Assembly (NCBI GenBank): GCA_964501335.1
Contig: CAZCTC010000007.1
Location: forward strand, 106,281 to 170,280
DNA from: CAZCTC01 sp964501335
Lineage (GTDB): Bacteria > Chloroflexota > Anaerolineae > B4-G1 > SLSP01
Direction: 5' to 3'
DNA: 64,000 bases
The position numbers were made by a program, and so were the translations under genes. Under the pieces are notes generated by a model. It did no database searches and was not told the DNA's origin. It saw nothing but the letters and a program-made list of their open reading frames with translations. The stretch's first letter is position 1, and each line of letters begins with the position of its first letter. Below are positions 26,004-36,100 of the stretch, piece after piece.

Positions 26004-29000
26004 TTATTCCTTGGGTTCCACTCCCCGTTTCTTTGCTTCCAGTTCCTCCAACCATGCCGCCAGCTTTTCTTCTGATAACGATTCCAGCGTTGTCTGCAAG
26101 GATTGTTTGGCCGATTGGCGGCGTCCGATAATTGGACGTAGTTGTGGGGTCTCCGGCTCTTTCGTTGTGTCTGCCTGTTGACCGGCGATTTCGGCGGCCA
26201 GTTCCGCAATGGTCGGATGATCGAAAAGATGCTGTAACGGCAGCGCAAAATGGAGTTGCTGCCGGATACGGGCCACCAGTTGAGTTGCTTTCAGGGAATG
26301 GCCTCCCAGGGCAAAGAAATCGTCATGGATGCCGATGGGAGAGCGTTCCAGCACCTGCTGCCAGAGTTCTGCCAGCGTGGCTTCCAGCGGAGTGCGGGGC
26401 GCAACGTAGGCTGTGGCGGCTTCCGGGTTCACTTCCGGCGGCTCCGGCAATGCCTGCCGATTGATTTTACCGTTGGCGGTCAGCGGCCACTGCGCCATTG
26501 CGACAAAAGCGGTCGGCACCATATAAGGCGGAAGCCGGTCGCGCAGAAGCTGCCTGATCGTGGGCAGATCGGGCGGATTCTCCGTCAGGAGATAGGCCAC
26601 CAGCCGTGAGTCGCCGCGGGCATCGGGCCGGGCCATGACGACGGCCTCCTGGATGCCGGGACAGAGGGCCAGGGCGGCTTCGATTTCTCCTAACTCGATG
26701 CGCAGTCCCCTTACTTTCACCTGTTGATCCAACCGGCCCAGAAATTCGATATTCCCGTCGGTGCGATAGCGCACCAGATCCCCGCTGCGATAGAGCCGGC
26801 CGCCGGCCTGATCCCCAAAGGCATCCGGAATGAAGCGTTCGGCGGTCAGGGCGGGACGCCGGAGATAGCCTTCCGAGACGCCCGGTCCCCCGACATACAA
26901 TTCGCCCGGCACCCCTGTGGGGCAGAGCTGACCGTGGGGATCGAGGATATAGAGGGTATTGTTGGCCGAGGCTTTTCCAATGGGAAGCACGGTCTGAGCG
27001 GACTTATCGAAGTCGGCTTTGCCCGGCAGGGCAAAGATGGCGCAGTTGATGCTGGTCTCGGTGGGGCCGTAGCCGTTGTAGAGCCGACAGTGGGCGTCGA
27101 CCTGTGTGTAGATCAGCTCGGCCAGTTCCGGCGTGAAGGCTTCGCCGCCCAGATGGACGATCTCCAGCGTCGGCAGGCTCTCGCTGACCGACATCAGGCT
27201 TTTGAAGAAGGCCGGTGTGGCGTGAATGGTGTTGATGGCCTGCGTCTGAATGTAGTCGGCATAGTTGCTCAAATCGTCCCGCGCCGCCTGGGGCAGGAAG
27301 TGGACTGTGCCGCCGGCCCATAGGGTGGTCAGCAATTCCATCACGCCGAAATCGAAGCAGTGGTTGAGCGTTTGCAGGATGCGGGTGTGCTGATCCAGCC
27401 CGAAATAGGAGAGGCTCCATTGCATCAGCGGCGTGAGGTTGGCGTGCGTGATGGGCACCCCTTTCGGCTGACCGGTGGAGCCGGAGGTAAAGATCACGTA
27501 GGCGATCTGGCTGGTACTGCCGGGTATCGGCAGGGTTGATTCCCGGTCGATTCGATCCGGGATGTTGTAACAGATCGGAGTGTCCGCCTGTGGGGAGGGA
27601 CACTCATCCAGACAGAGGATCTGCTTTACCGTCGGGGCCTGGGCCGCAATTTGACAGGCCAGCGCCAGCTGATCCGCTTCGGTGACCAGGACGGTAAGCC
27701 GGCAATCGTTTGCCACAAAGGCCAGCCGGCCGGCCGGATGCCGGGTGTCCAGCGGGACAAATCCCTGACCGGCCTGTAAGATGCCCAGCATCCCGGTCAG
27801 CACATGCGGATTCTGGCCGACCAGCAGGCCGGTGAGGGTTCCTTCTGAGGAGAGGTTATGCAGCGTGTGGGCCAGGGCGCCGGCTCGCTCGATCAACGTT
27901 TGATAGGTGAGCTGTTCCGCACCGCAGCAGGCGGCGAGGGCGGTGGGCTGTTGGGCGGCCCGGGCCAGAACCGGCGTTTCCAGCCGCTGCGACAGGCTGT
28001 AATCCCGGCCGGTGCGCCCCCATTCCCACAGGCGCCGGCGTTCTTCTTCCGGTAAGATCGGCAACGTGGCGATCGATCGGTCCGGGCCGGCGACGATCTG
28101 TTGCAAGAGCATCGTAAACTGGGCCTGCAATCGGACGATGGTAGCTTCGTCAAACAGGTCGGTGTTGTATTCCACGACGGCCAGGGGGCCGGTCGAAGGA
28201 AAATCTACGATGAGCGTGAGATCGAACTTGGAGGTGCCGGTATCGATCTCTTCCACAAAGCGGAGTCGGGCTTCCGCCAGGGAAACGGTTTCCAGCGGCA
28301 TATTCTGCAACACAAAGAGGGTCTGAAACAAGGGGTTACGATCGGTTGTGCGGGGGAGGCCCAGCGCTTCGATGAGCTTTTCGAGCGGCAAGTCCTGCCG
28401 GGTATAGGCGTCCAGGGTGTTCTGCCGCACTTTGCGCAGCAAGGCCCGGAAGGTCAGCCCCGGCTCGATCCGGCTGCGGAGCGGCAGGGTGTTGACGAAA
28501 AAGCCGATCAGTCCCTCGATTTCAGAGCGGTTGCGGTTGGCGCTGGGGACGCCGAGCGCAAAATCTGTCTGCCCGGTGTAGCGGTAGAGCAGCACTTCAA
28601 AGGCGGCCAGCAGCACCATGAAGAGGCTGGCGTTTTCCTGCCGGCCGATCTGCTCCAGCGCCGGGATCAGCGCCGGAGGCAGAGGCTGTGCCCGGCGGGC
28701 GCCGCGATAGCGCTGTGCGGCTGGGCGGGACCGGTCGGTGGGGAGTGCCAGGGGCGGCGGCGGCGGTGTGAATTGCGCCTGCGCGGCGGCCAGCTTCTCT
28801 TGCATCTCGGGGGAAAGCTGTTCCTGGCGTTCCCAGTGGGCGAAATCCGCATATTGGATCGGCAGTGCGGGCAGGATCGGCGGAACATTCCGGGCGCCGG
28901 CCGTGTAGAAGGCGGCCAGTTCGTCGAGCAGGACGCCGGTCGACCAGCCGTCGGAGGCGATGTGATGGATGGTGAGCAGCAGTTCGGCCTCCTGATCGGT

Positions 29001-29969
29001 GAGCCGGATCAGGGCGGCGCGCAGCAGCGGACCCCGGCGCAGATCGAAGGGGCGTTGGGCCTCTTCGCGGTAAAATTCGGCGCTGCGGCGGGACCGTTCG
29101 GTCGGGGAGAGCGTCCGCAGATCCAGGCAGGTCAGTTCGAGGGGAGACGGCGGCAGGAGTTCCGCGACGGTTTCCGGGCCATCATCGGAGAAGACGGTCC
29201 GCAGCGTTTCGTGCCGGTTGACGATTTCGCTCAGGCTCTGTTCCAGCAATTGCGGATCGAGCCGGCCGCTGATGTGGAAGAGGGCCGGGATGTTGTAGAG
29301 GGGGCTTCCCGGCACCAGTTGTTCCATAAACCACAGCCGTTGCTGCGCGGATGAGAGCGTGCGCCGGCTTTCCGGCGGGCGGGGGGGGAGCGGAGCGAGA
29401 GCGCGGGCTTCTGCGATCTGCGGAGTCAGCGCCTCGGCCAGATCGGCGATGGTGGGATGTTCGAAGAAGAAGGGCAATGAGAGGGTGACGCCGAAAAGCT
29501 GGTGGAGGCGTGCGACGATCTGAGTTGCCAGCAGCGACTGTCCGCCCAGGGCGAAGAAATCATCATGGATGCCGATCGCTTCCCAATGGAGCTGTCGTTG
29601 CCAGAGCGCCGCGATCACGGCTTCGATGGGGGTGCGGGGGGCGGTATAGGCCGTGGCGAGCAGCGGACGGCGCCCCTGCGGGAGCGGCAGCGCGGCGGTG
29701 TCGATTTTGCCGTTGGGCGTCAAAGGGAACTGCGGCAGGGAGATGAAAGCCGCCGGCACCATATAATCGGGCAGGCGTGCCGCCAGGTAATCCCGCAGGT
29801 CGGCGGCATCGCAGGGAATCTCCGGAGCGCCGATCAGGTAAGCGACCAGTTGTTGGGTTTCCGACGGCTCTGCGGCGACGGCGTTTCCTTCTTCGGTCTG
29901 GAGTTGTTGTGCCAGCCGACGACGCTCTTCCGGGGTGAGCCGGGAGACCCGCGCAAAAAGGGTTTCCAT
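26004..29969 (-). CDS. NRPS: orphan A-domain C-terminus (A10) - T - C - A - T
   Basis: This 1321-residue protein begins with a charged helix (METLFARVSRLTPEERRRLA) and then only the last part of an adenylation domain: LVAYLI, LRDYLAARLPDYMVPAAF and the A10 motif LTPNGKID (about 85-92). T1 (FFALGGQSLLATQ, about 140), C (HHIASDGWS, about 335), a full A (YVIFTSGSTGQPKG near 830; A10 ANGKIN near 1162) and T2 (GGHSLKATQ, about 1223) follow. By alignment the full A domain reads D-F-M-H-H-G-G-I-N, the same as at 49090-50937; the substrate is unassigned. The orphan A10-T start complements the A10-less protein at 31715-33163. AGGAGG lies before the ATG, 24 bp after the amidinotransferase stop. The product acts in the cytoplasm on carrier-bound amino acids. 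Confidence 0.9.
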   Translation of the reverse strand: METLFARVSRLTPEERRRLAQQLQTEEGNAVAAEPSETQQLVAYLIGAPEIPCDAADLRDYLAARLPDYMVPAAFISLPQFPLTPNGKIDTAALPLPQGRRPLLATAYTAPRTPIEAVIAALWQRQLHWEAIGIHDDFFALGGQSLLATQIVARLHQLFGVTLSLPFFFEHPTIADLAEALTPQIAEARALAPLPPRPPESRRTLSSAQQRLWFMEQLVPGSPLYNIPALFHISGRLDPQLLEQSLSEIVNRHETLRTVFSDDGPETVAELLPPSPLELTCLDLRTLSPTERSRRSAEFYREEAQRPFDLRRGPLLRAALIRLTDQEAELLLTIHHIASDGWSTGVLLDELAAFYTAGARNVPPILPALPIQYADFAHWERQEQLSPEMQEKLAAAQAQFTPPPPPLALPTDRSRPAAQRYRGARRAQPLPPALIPALEQIGRQENASLFMVLLAAFEVLLYRYTGQTDFALGVPSANRNRSEIEGLIGFFVNTLPLRSRIEPGLTFRALLRKVRQNTLDAYTRQDLPLEKLIEALGLPRTTDRNPLFQTLFVLQNMPLETVSLAEARLRFVEEIDTGTSKFDLTLIVDFPSTGPLAVVEYNTDLFDEATIVRLQAQFTMLLQQIVAGPDRSIATLPILPEEERRRLWEWGRTGRDYSLSQRLETPVLARAAQQPTALAACCGAEQLTYQTLIERAGALAHTLHNLSSEGTLTGLLVGQNPHVLTGMLGILQAGQGFVPLDTRHPAGRLAFVANDCRLTVLVTEADQLALACQIAAQAPTVKQILCLDECPSPQADTPICYNIPDRIDRESTLPIPGSTSQIAYVIFTSGSTGQPKGVPITHANLTPLMQWSLSYFGLDQHTRILQTLNHCFDFGVMELLTTLWAGGTVHFLPQAARDDLSNYADYIQTQAINTIHATPAFFKSLMSVSESLPTLEIVHLGGEAFTPELAELIYTQVDAHCRLYNGYGPTETSINCAIFALPGKADFDKSAQTVLPIGKASANNTLYILDPHGQLCPTGVPGELYVGGPGVSEGYLRRPALTAERFIPDAFGDQAGGRLYRSGDLVRYRTDGNIEFLGRLDQQVKVRGLRIELGEIEAALALCPGIQEAVVMARPDARGDSRLVAYLLTENPPDLPTIRQLLRDRLPPYMVPTAFVAMAQWPLTANGKINRQALPEPPEVNPEAATAYVAPRTPLEATLAELWQQVLERSPIGIHDDFFALGGHSLKATQLVARIRQQLHFALPLQHLFDHPTIAELAAEIAGQQADTTKEPETPQLRPIIGRRQSAKQSLQTTLESLSEEKLAAWLEELEAKKRGVEPKE

Positions 29970-29993
29970 AAAGGCGCCTCCTGGTTTTTGGCG

Positions 29994-31073
29994 TTAGAAA
30001 TACGATTGCAGCGTTCCGCGCCGGCGGACATCCAGGGTGGCGCAGTGGAAGGAGCCGCCCAGGGCGTTGAAGTTGCGGAACGGGCAGAGGATCGGCTCGA
30101 AACCCCATTCCTGGAAGGCTTCGATGATCGGCGTTTCTTCTTTTTCCACGATGACCCGCTTCTCGTCCAGCATCAATACATTCATGTTGATCCAGGAACT
30201 GCTCATGTAAAGCGGCGAGGTCCGGCTGTCGGCGGGATAGGGGGCGTATAAGACATCCCAGTTTTTGAACATCGGCGGCAGCGGTTTGATCCGTTCGGGA
30301 TTGACCAGGACTTTACCGGGGGCGAGCGGCATGAAGGTGGCGTCGATGTGCATGGGGTGGCTGTCGTTGACTTCCAGCACATGCACATTGTAGTCGGGGC
30401 CCAGGTGGCGGCGCACCCATTCGATGCCGAAGCGGTTGGTGACATGGCTCTGCTGGACGAAGATGTCTTTGCCGCAGCGGATGAAGTCGGCGGCGTCGAA
30501 GGTGGGCTCGAATTCGTTGACGGCATAGATCATCGCTTCGCCGGGGCCGGTTTCCCGATAGTTCGCATTGAAGAGTTCATCGGTCAGTTGCGGTTTGGGG
30601 GCGCTGGTCCAGCGGGCGCCGCGCTGGAAATATTCTTTTAACAGGGGGCGGTAGGCCGCGGTTTCATAGTAACGCACCCGCCAGGCCATCGGTACTTCGA
30701 TGATTTCATTGCCGATGACCAGGAAGGTGTCGCGCGGCATGGCGGCGTAAAGGCCGCAGGGGCTGCTCCAATGTGGGGTGGCATAGGGTTGATTGTAGTC
30801 TACCAGCGCCGGGCGGCGTACGGTGACGCCTTCCGCTTCCAGGATATGGACGAAGCCTTCCAGTTCTTCCCGGGCGGCGGCTACCAGATCCTGGGGAAAG
30901 GGCTGACCGCCCCGGCTGCGGAAGAAATCCCATTGATCGGCCGGCACGGTGGCCTGCACGGTGAGATGCCAGTTTGGAATCATGGCGCCGTCGGCTACGC
31001 CCACGATAACTTCTTCCAAAGGATCCCATTCGTTGTAGGAATTGACGACGGGGGTTGTATCTGTCATGGACAT
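29994..31073 (-). CDS. Glycine-type amidinotransferase (AGAT/CyrA/SxtG-like)
   Basis: The start at 31073 is chosen because AAGGAG precedes it by 9 nt; the protein then has 359 residues, close to the family norm. It has the amidinotransferase catalytic set: the Asp of TFDAADFIRCGKD, His242 in DSHPMHIDATFMPL, and Cys344 in GGSFHCATLDV. The ends of the fold, NEWDPLEEVIVG and FRNFNALGGSFHC, are typical. The family transfers the amidino group of arginine to an amine, classically glycine to give guanidinoacetate. Relatives start cylindrospermopsin (CyrA) and act in saxitoxin assembly (SxtG). It is in an operon with the A10-T-C-A-T NRPS. The acceptor is unknown; free Gly or another building block of this peptide is plausible. 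Confidence 0.9.
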   Translation of the reverse strand: MSMTDTTPVVNSYNEWDPLEEVIVGVADGAMIPNWHLTVQATVPADQWDFFRSRGGQPFPQDLVAAAREELEGFVHILEAEGVTVRRPALVDYNQPYATPHWSSPCGLYAAMPRDTFLVIGNEIIEVPMAWRVRYYETAAYRPLLKEYFQRGARWTSAPKPQLTDELFNANYRETGPGEAMIYAVNEFEPTFDAADFIRCGKDIFVQQSHVTNRFGIEWVRRHLGPDYNVHVLEVNDSHPMHIDATFMPLAPGKVLVNPERIKPLPPMFKNWDVLYAPYPADSRTSPLYMSSSWINMNVLMLDEKRVIVEKEETPIIEAFQEWGFEPILCPFRNFNALGGSFHCATLDVRRRGTLQSYF

Positions 31074-31714
31074 ATCGGATAACTCCTTAAATAATTTGAT
31101 TGCATTGTTGCATCGTTGTTTGTCTTGAAAACAGGCCGGGCCTTGTAGCATCCCGCAAATGATTCTTTCCCCGTAAGGTACGACGCGCTGGATCGGGGGA
31201 GAGAGTTATTTTTTATTCATGTTTTCGGCGGCTTCAGAAAGCCGCCGAAAACATGGGCTTTTTTTGCCTCCGTCGCATTAGCAATCGCCTTCTTAAGCCC
31301 TGAAGGGGCGTGCTAAGGTAGCCTGGGGTGAAGCCCCAGGAACCCACGCCGCAAATGATTCTTTCCCCGTAAGATACGACGCGCCGGACGGGTAGAGAGA
31401 GTTATTTTTATTCATATTTTCGGCGGCTTCAGAAAGCCGCCGAAAATATGGGCTTTTTTTCAGACCAATTGCACCGGTCGAGAGTTATTTTTGTTCATAT
31501 TTTCGGGCGCATCAGAATGCGCACGAAAACATAGGCTTTTTTTCAGACCAATTGCACCGGTCGAGAGTTATTTTTGTTTATGTTTTCGCGCGTATCAGAA
31601 TGCGCATGAAAACATGGGCTTTTTTCCAGACCCATTGTACAGGTCGAGTGTTTTTTGGGATGCAAATTCTTCCGGCCGACAGATCATTACGTTTCACGCA
31701 TCACGTTTCCCCTG
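31074..31714. repeat. 640-bp gap inside the NRPS cluster with four hairpin copies
   Basis: Plus-polarity hairpins lie at 31219-31254 (CGGCGGCTT), 31413-31450 (CGGCGGCTT with ATATTTT arms), 31496-31533 (GGGCGCAT, with mismatches) and 31580-31615 (CGCGCGTAT, with mismatches), all with loop CAGA. The last three sit in tandem with shared spacers such as CAGACCAATTGCACCGGTCG. A GCCTGGGGTGAAGCCCCAGG motif (31321-31340) matches about 5308-5327. ACGTTTCACGCATCACG (about 31690) recurs near 38966. No gene is seen. Confidence 0.8.
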
Positions 31715-33163
31715 TCAGGGTTCACGTTCTGCTTCAATCTCCCGCAGCCGGCGGTCGATTTGATCGGGTGGATAGGTCAGGATATGGGCCAGGAGGGCGG
31801 TGTCGTCGGTGGCGTCGGAAATAACGGGGTTGCTGTCCGGCGCTGCTGTGACGGGGCGCGCCAGGACGACGGCCTCCTGGACGGCGGGATGTTCTCTCAG
31901 GCGGCTTTCGATCTCTCCCAGCTCGATGCGGAAGCCGCGCACTTTGACCTGACGGTCTACCCGGCCCAGGAATTCGAGGCTGCCGTCGGCGAGTGTGCGT
32001 ACCAGATCGCCGGTGCGATACATCCGTGCGCCGGGATCGGTGCTGAACGGGTCCGGCAGGAATTGGGCGGCGGTGAGCGCCGGGCGCTGGAAATAGCCGC
32101 GGGCCACGCCGATCCCGCCGACGTAGAGCTCTCCCGGTTCGCCGGGGACGACGGGGGAGAGATCCGGATTCAGCAGGTAGAGCCGGGCGCCGGCGACCGG
32201 GAAGCCGATGGGGACGGTGGTCTGGAGGGCGTCGGAACGGCATTCCCAGTAAGTCGTATCGATGCAGCATTCGGTCGGACCGTAGAAGTTGTAGAGGGCG
32301 GCCGACAGGCCGGCAAAGAAACGGGCCTGGAGGGCGGCCGACAGTGCTTCGCCGCCGCTGATCAGATAACGCAGGCTGGTGCAGGCCGGGGCGCCCGGTT
32401 CTTCCAGGAAAACGCGCAGCAACGACGGCACAAACCCGGCCAGGGTGATGCCCTGTTCCTGGATCAGATCGACCAGATAACGGGGATCGCGTTGACTGCC
32501 GGGGGCGGCGGCTACCAGCGTCGCCCCGGCGATCAACGGCGTGAAGAGTTCCCAGATCGAGACATCGAAGCTGAGCGATGTCAGTTGCAGCATCCGGTCG
32601 GCGGGCGTGGTGGGAAACAATTCCTGCCCCCACAGCAGGCGATTGCAGAGGGCGCGATGCGAGAGCATCACGCCTTTGGGGGTGCCGGTGGAGCCGGATG
32701 TGTAGATCATGTAGGCCAGATTGTCGGGATGGAGGCGGCTTTCAACCGGCGTGATCGGTTCGCGATCCAGCAAGGCCGTCTGATCCAGACAGAGCGGCTG
32801 TGCCGGGGTTGCGGGCAGGCTTTCTTTTAGCGCGGATTGGGTGAGGAAAACCGTCACCTGCGCATCGTTTAGCATAAAAGCGATACGTTCCGGCGGATAG
32901 GCAGGGTCGATCGGGACATAGACGCCGCCTGCTTTGATCACGCCCAATACGGCTACGATCAATTCCAGCGAGCGTTCCATGCCGACGCCGACCCGCACTT
33001 CCGGTCCCACTCCCCGGCTGCGCAGGAGATGCGCTGCCTGATTGGCGCGTTCGTCCAGCTCCTGATAGGTCAGAGTCTGTCCGGCATACCAGACCGCCGG
33101 CAGAGCGGGTGTCCGCCGTACCTGTGCTTCCAGCAATTCCGGCAGCGTTACATCACGATCCAT
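31715..33163 (-). CDS. Stand-alone NRPS adenylation domain lacking A9-A10
   Basis: The start at 33163 (MDRDVTLPEL) has GGGAG 9 nt upstream and follows the preceding NRPS stop by 4 bp; an overlapping TTG start 7 codons earlier is possible. The 482-residue protein has A1-A8: LTYQELDERANQAAHLL, YMIYTSGSTGTPKG (about 155), FDVSIWELF, YGPTECCID, YRTGDLVR and GRVDRQVKVRGFRIELGEIE. It ends soon after EAVVLARP with a charged helix (PDQIDRRLREIEAEREP). The C-terminal subdomain with the catalytic A10 lysine and the T domain are missing. Both occur at the N-terminus of the 26004-29969 protein. The residues lining the pocket read D-V-W-G-I-G-F-I-D; no confident substrate. Alone it should adenylate poorly. 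Confidence 0.85.
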   Translation of the reverse strand: MDRDVTLPELLEAQVRRTPALPAVWYAGQTLTYQELDERANQAAHLLRSRGVGPEVRVGVGMERSLELIVAVLGVIKAGGVYVPIDPAYPPERIAFMLNDAQVTVFLTQSALKESLPATPAQPLCLDQTALLDREPITPVESRLHPDNLAYMIYTSGSTGTPKGVMLSHRALCNRLLWGQELFPTTPADRMLQLTSLSFDVSIWELFTPLIAGATLVAAAPGSQRDPRYLVDLIQEQGITLAGFVPSLLRVFLEEPGAPACTSLRYLISGGEALSAALQARFFAGLSAALYNFYGPTECCIDTTYWECRSDALQTTVPIGFPVAGARLYLLNPDLSPVVPGEPGELYVGGIGVARGYFQRPALTAAQFLPDPFSTDPGARMYRTGDLVRTLADGSLEFLGRVDRQVKVRGFRIELGEIESRLREHPAVQEAVVLARPVTAAPDSNPVISDATDDTALLAHILTYPPDQIDRRLREIEAEREP

Positions 33164-33167
33164 AACC

Positions 33168-36100
33168 TCAGTCTCCCTTTTCAACGGTCAATTGTTGGCG
33201 ATCGATCAAGTCCTGGAGCGCGTCCTTATCGGTCACGGCAATTGCATCGGGGATGGCGTCGGGAATGATGATCTCAAGGTCGCGCAACGGCCGGTAACGC
33301 AGCGCCAGGGCCGATAGAATGACGATCAATCCGCCGGTGGCCAGGGCTGTGAGTCCCATCTCTCGCCCGGTCCCTGTGCCGATGACGGCCCCCAGGGCCG
33401 CGCCGAAGGAGCTGCCTATGAGTGGCGTGAAGAGGTGCTGTACGATGGCGTTGACGGTCAGGAAGCCCAGCGGCATCATGGCCCATCCCAACATCTGATT
33501 CATGGCCATCACGCGCCCTTGCAGCTCCAGCCCGACTTTGTTCTGGATCAGGGCCAGCCAGTGGGCGTTCAGCAGCGACATGGCCATGCCGGTGATGAAG
33601 AGTCCGGTGATGAAGAAGGCCGGCTCCGGCCGCAGCCCGATCAACATGGTGCCGAGCCCGTAGAGCAGGGCAAAGCCGAGCATGCCGTTCATGCGGCGAC
33701 GCGTGCCGCCCCAGATTCCCATCATCAGACCGCCGATCAAGGCTCCGACGGCATTTAAGGTCATGGCGGTGCCCAGGACGGTTTCCGACGCTACGGAGAG
33801 TACGATCGGCGTGCGCAGGACGATGATCAGACTGACCAGATAGTTGAAGGCGGTGAAGAAGAGTACCATGGCGACAAAACTGGGGCGTTTGGTGATAAAG
33901 CGCCAGCCGCCGGTGATTTCGCGGAGCAGGGATTCTTCTTCACGGAAGAAGAGGGTGTCGGGAATGCGGATGAAGAAGAGGGTGCCGACGGCGAAGAGAC
34001 AGGTGGTCAGATCGATTAAGATGATGTTGGTCAGGCCGATCAGGACCACCAATCCGGCTCCCAGCAGGGGCGCGAGGATGTTCGCCGAGGCGGTGGTGAA
34101 TTGAATCAGACCATTGGCCCGCCCCAGGTATTGCTTGGGGACCAGCTGGGTGATGGCGGCCAGATAGGCGGGAAGCTGGAAAGCTCCCGCAATCGAGCCG
34201 ACGCATTCGATCACATAGAGCTGCCAGATTTGCAGCTGTCCGGTGCCGATCAAATAGACCAGAGCCAGCGTGCTGAGCGCCGCGATCAAGTCGCTGATAA
34301 TCATGACTTTACGCCGATCCCAACGATCGGCGATGGTGCCGGCGAACGGCAGGACCAGAATCCCCGGCAGGAAGGCGAAGAACTGGATATTGGCCAGAAT
34401 CCCCATGTCGCCGGTCTTGTTATAGATCCAGACGCCCAGCGCAAAGGCGGTCAGCCCCGAGCCTAAGAGCGAGGCAAACTGTCCCAACGCCACGATGAAG
34501 AAGTTGAGCAGGTTGGGGGCGATGAGGGGGCGGGGCGCGGTCGGCGCGGCCTGCTGCCGGATCGGGCGTTCGCCCTGCCAGACGGCGCGCTGGTCGGCGA
34601 TGACCCGGGCCAGTTCCGCCGACTGGTGTTTGAGGAAATAATGGCCCGCTTTGGGAATGACGGCCAGCTCCACTTTGGAACTGTAGGTTTCCCAGTTGCG
34701 ATAGCGTTCCTGGTAAAGCTCCGTGGTCCGGTCGCCTTCGCCGACCACGCAGAGGATCGGCGCTTTGATTTGAGCTGCGGCGGGGGTCTGATCGGCTTCG
34801 GTGTAGAAATCTTCGGCCTCGCGCATATCGTGCCGCATGCTGTTCACGGCAAACTGGATCTCTTCTTCGGCCATGGTTTCCGAGAAGCCGCCCAGAACGC
34901 GCAGCCCCTCGTAGAGGCGGCGGTTCGACTGGCGCATTTCGGCCGGGAAGATCTTGTTCCACCATTCGAAAAGTTTGCCCGGCATGCGCGGGGTGGGGAA
35001 GGCGCCGGCCAGATAGACGCCCGTCAGGGTCACGCCGGCTTCTTCCAGGCTGCGGGCGACGGCCAGGGCGAGCGCCGCCCCGACGCAGTGACCGTAGACC
35101 GCCACCGGGCCGGGGATGTCGCGTTGGATTTCGGCGGCGCATTCCCGCGCCACCGCTTCGATGGGGCGGGTGGCTTCGTCGGCCCGGGAGAAATCGTGGC
35201 CGGGGATTTGCAGCGCATAGAGCGAGATCCCCGCAGGCAATGCTTCCGCCAGGGGGCGATAGACGATGGCGCTGCCGCCGCCGTAAGGGACGCAGACCAG
35301 AGAGAGTTTCTTCTGCGCGGCGGGAATGGGTTTGGTCAGTTCGTGGAGCAGCCCGGCGGGCTTGTCCGCCCCGCTGCTCAACTGCGCGGCCAGTTCGGCG
35401 ATGGTGGGGTATTTGAAGAGGTCCATGACGCTGACCCCGCTGCCGATTTTGCGCACCACCCGGATCGCCTTGAAGGATTCGCCGCCGACATCGAAGAAGT
35501 TGTCGTGGACGCTCAGTTTTTCGACGCCCAACACTTCACGCCAGGCCGCGGCGACCTGTTCTTCGGCGGGGGTGCGCGGTTCGACCATCTCCACGCCGGA
35601 TTCCACGCGGGTGTATTCCGGCGCGGGCAGTTTGAAGCGGTCGACTTTGCCGTTCGGGTTCAGCGGGATGGCGTCCAGAGTCACGAAGACGCCGGGCACC
35701 ATGTAATCCGGCAGGCGCTGGCGCAGCGCTTCGCGGAGCGCGCCGATATTGTAGGCGGCGAGCTGCTGCGGCTGCGGGACGACATAGGCGACCAGCCGTT
35801 TGTCGCCGGGGGTATCCTCGCGGGCCAGCACCACGGCATCCTGGACGGTGGGCTGTTCGCAGATGAGCGTTTCGATCTCTCCGGCTTCGATGCGGTAGCC
35901 GCGGATCTTGATCTGGAAGTCGGTCCGGCCCATCAATTTCAGGGAGCCGTCGCTGCGGAAGAAGGCGAGATCGCCGGTGCGGTACATCCGCGCGCCGGGA
36001 TCGGCGCTGAAGGGGTCGGGCACGAAGCGGTCGGCGGTGAGTCCCGGCCGTTTGAAGTAGCCGCGGGTGACGCCGCGTCCGCCGATGCAGAGTTCGCCGG

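Noticed and set aside
29994..31151. Longer start for the amidinotransferase (begins in the hairpin gap)
   Set aside because: The extra 26 residues come from repeat sequence; AAGGAG at the right distance marks 31073 as the start.
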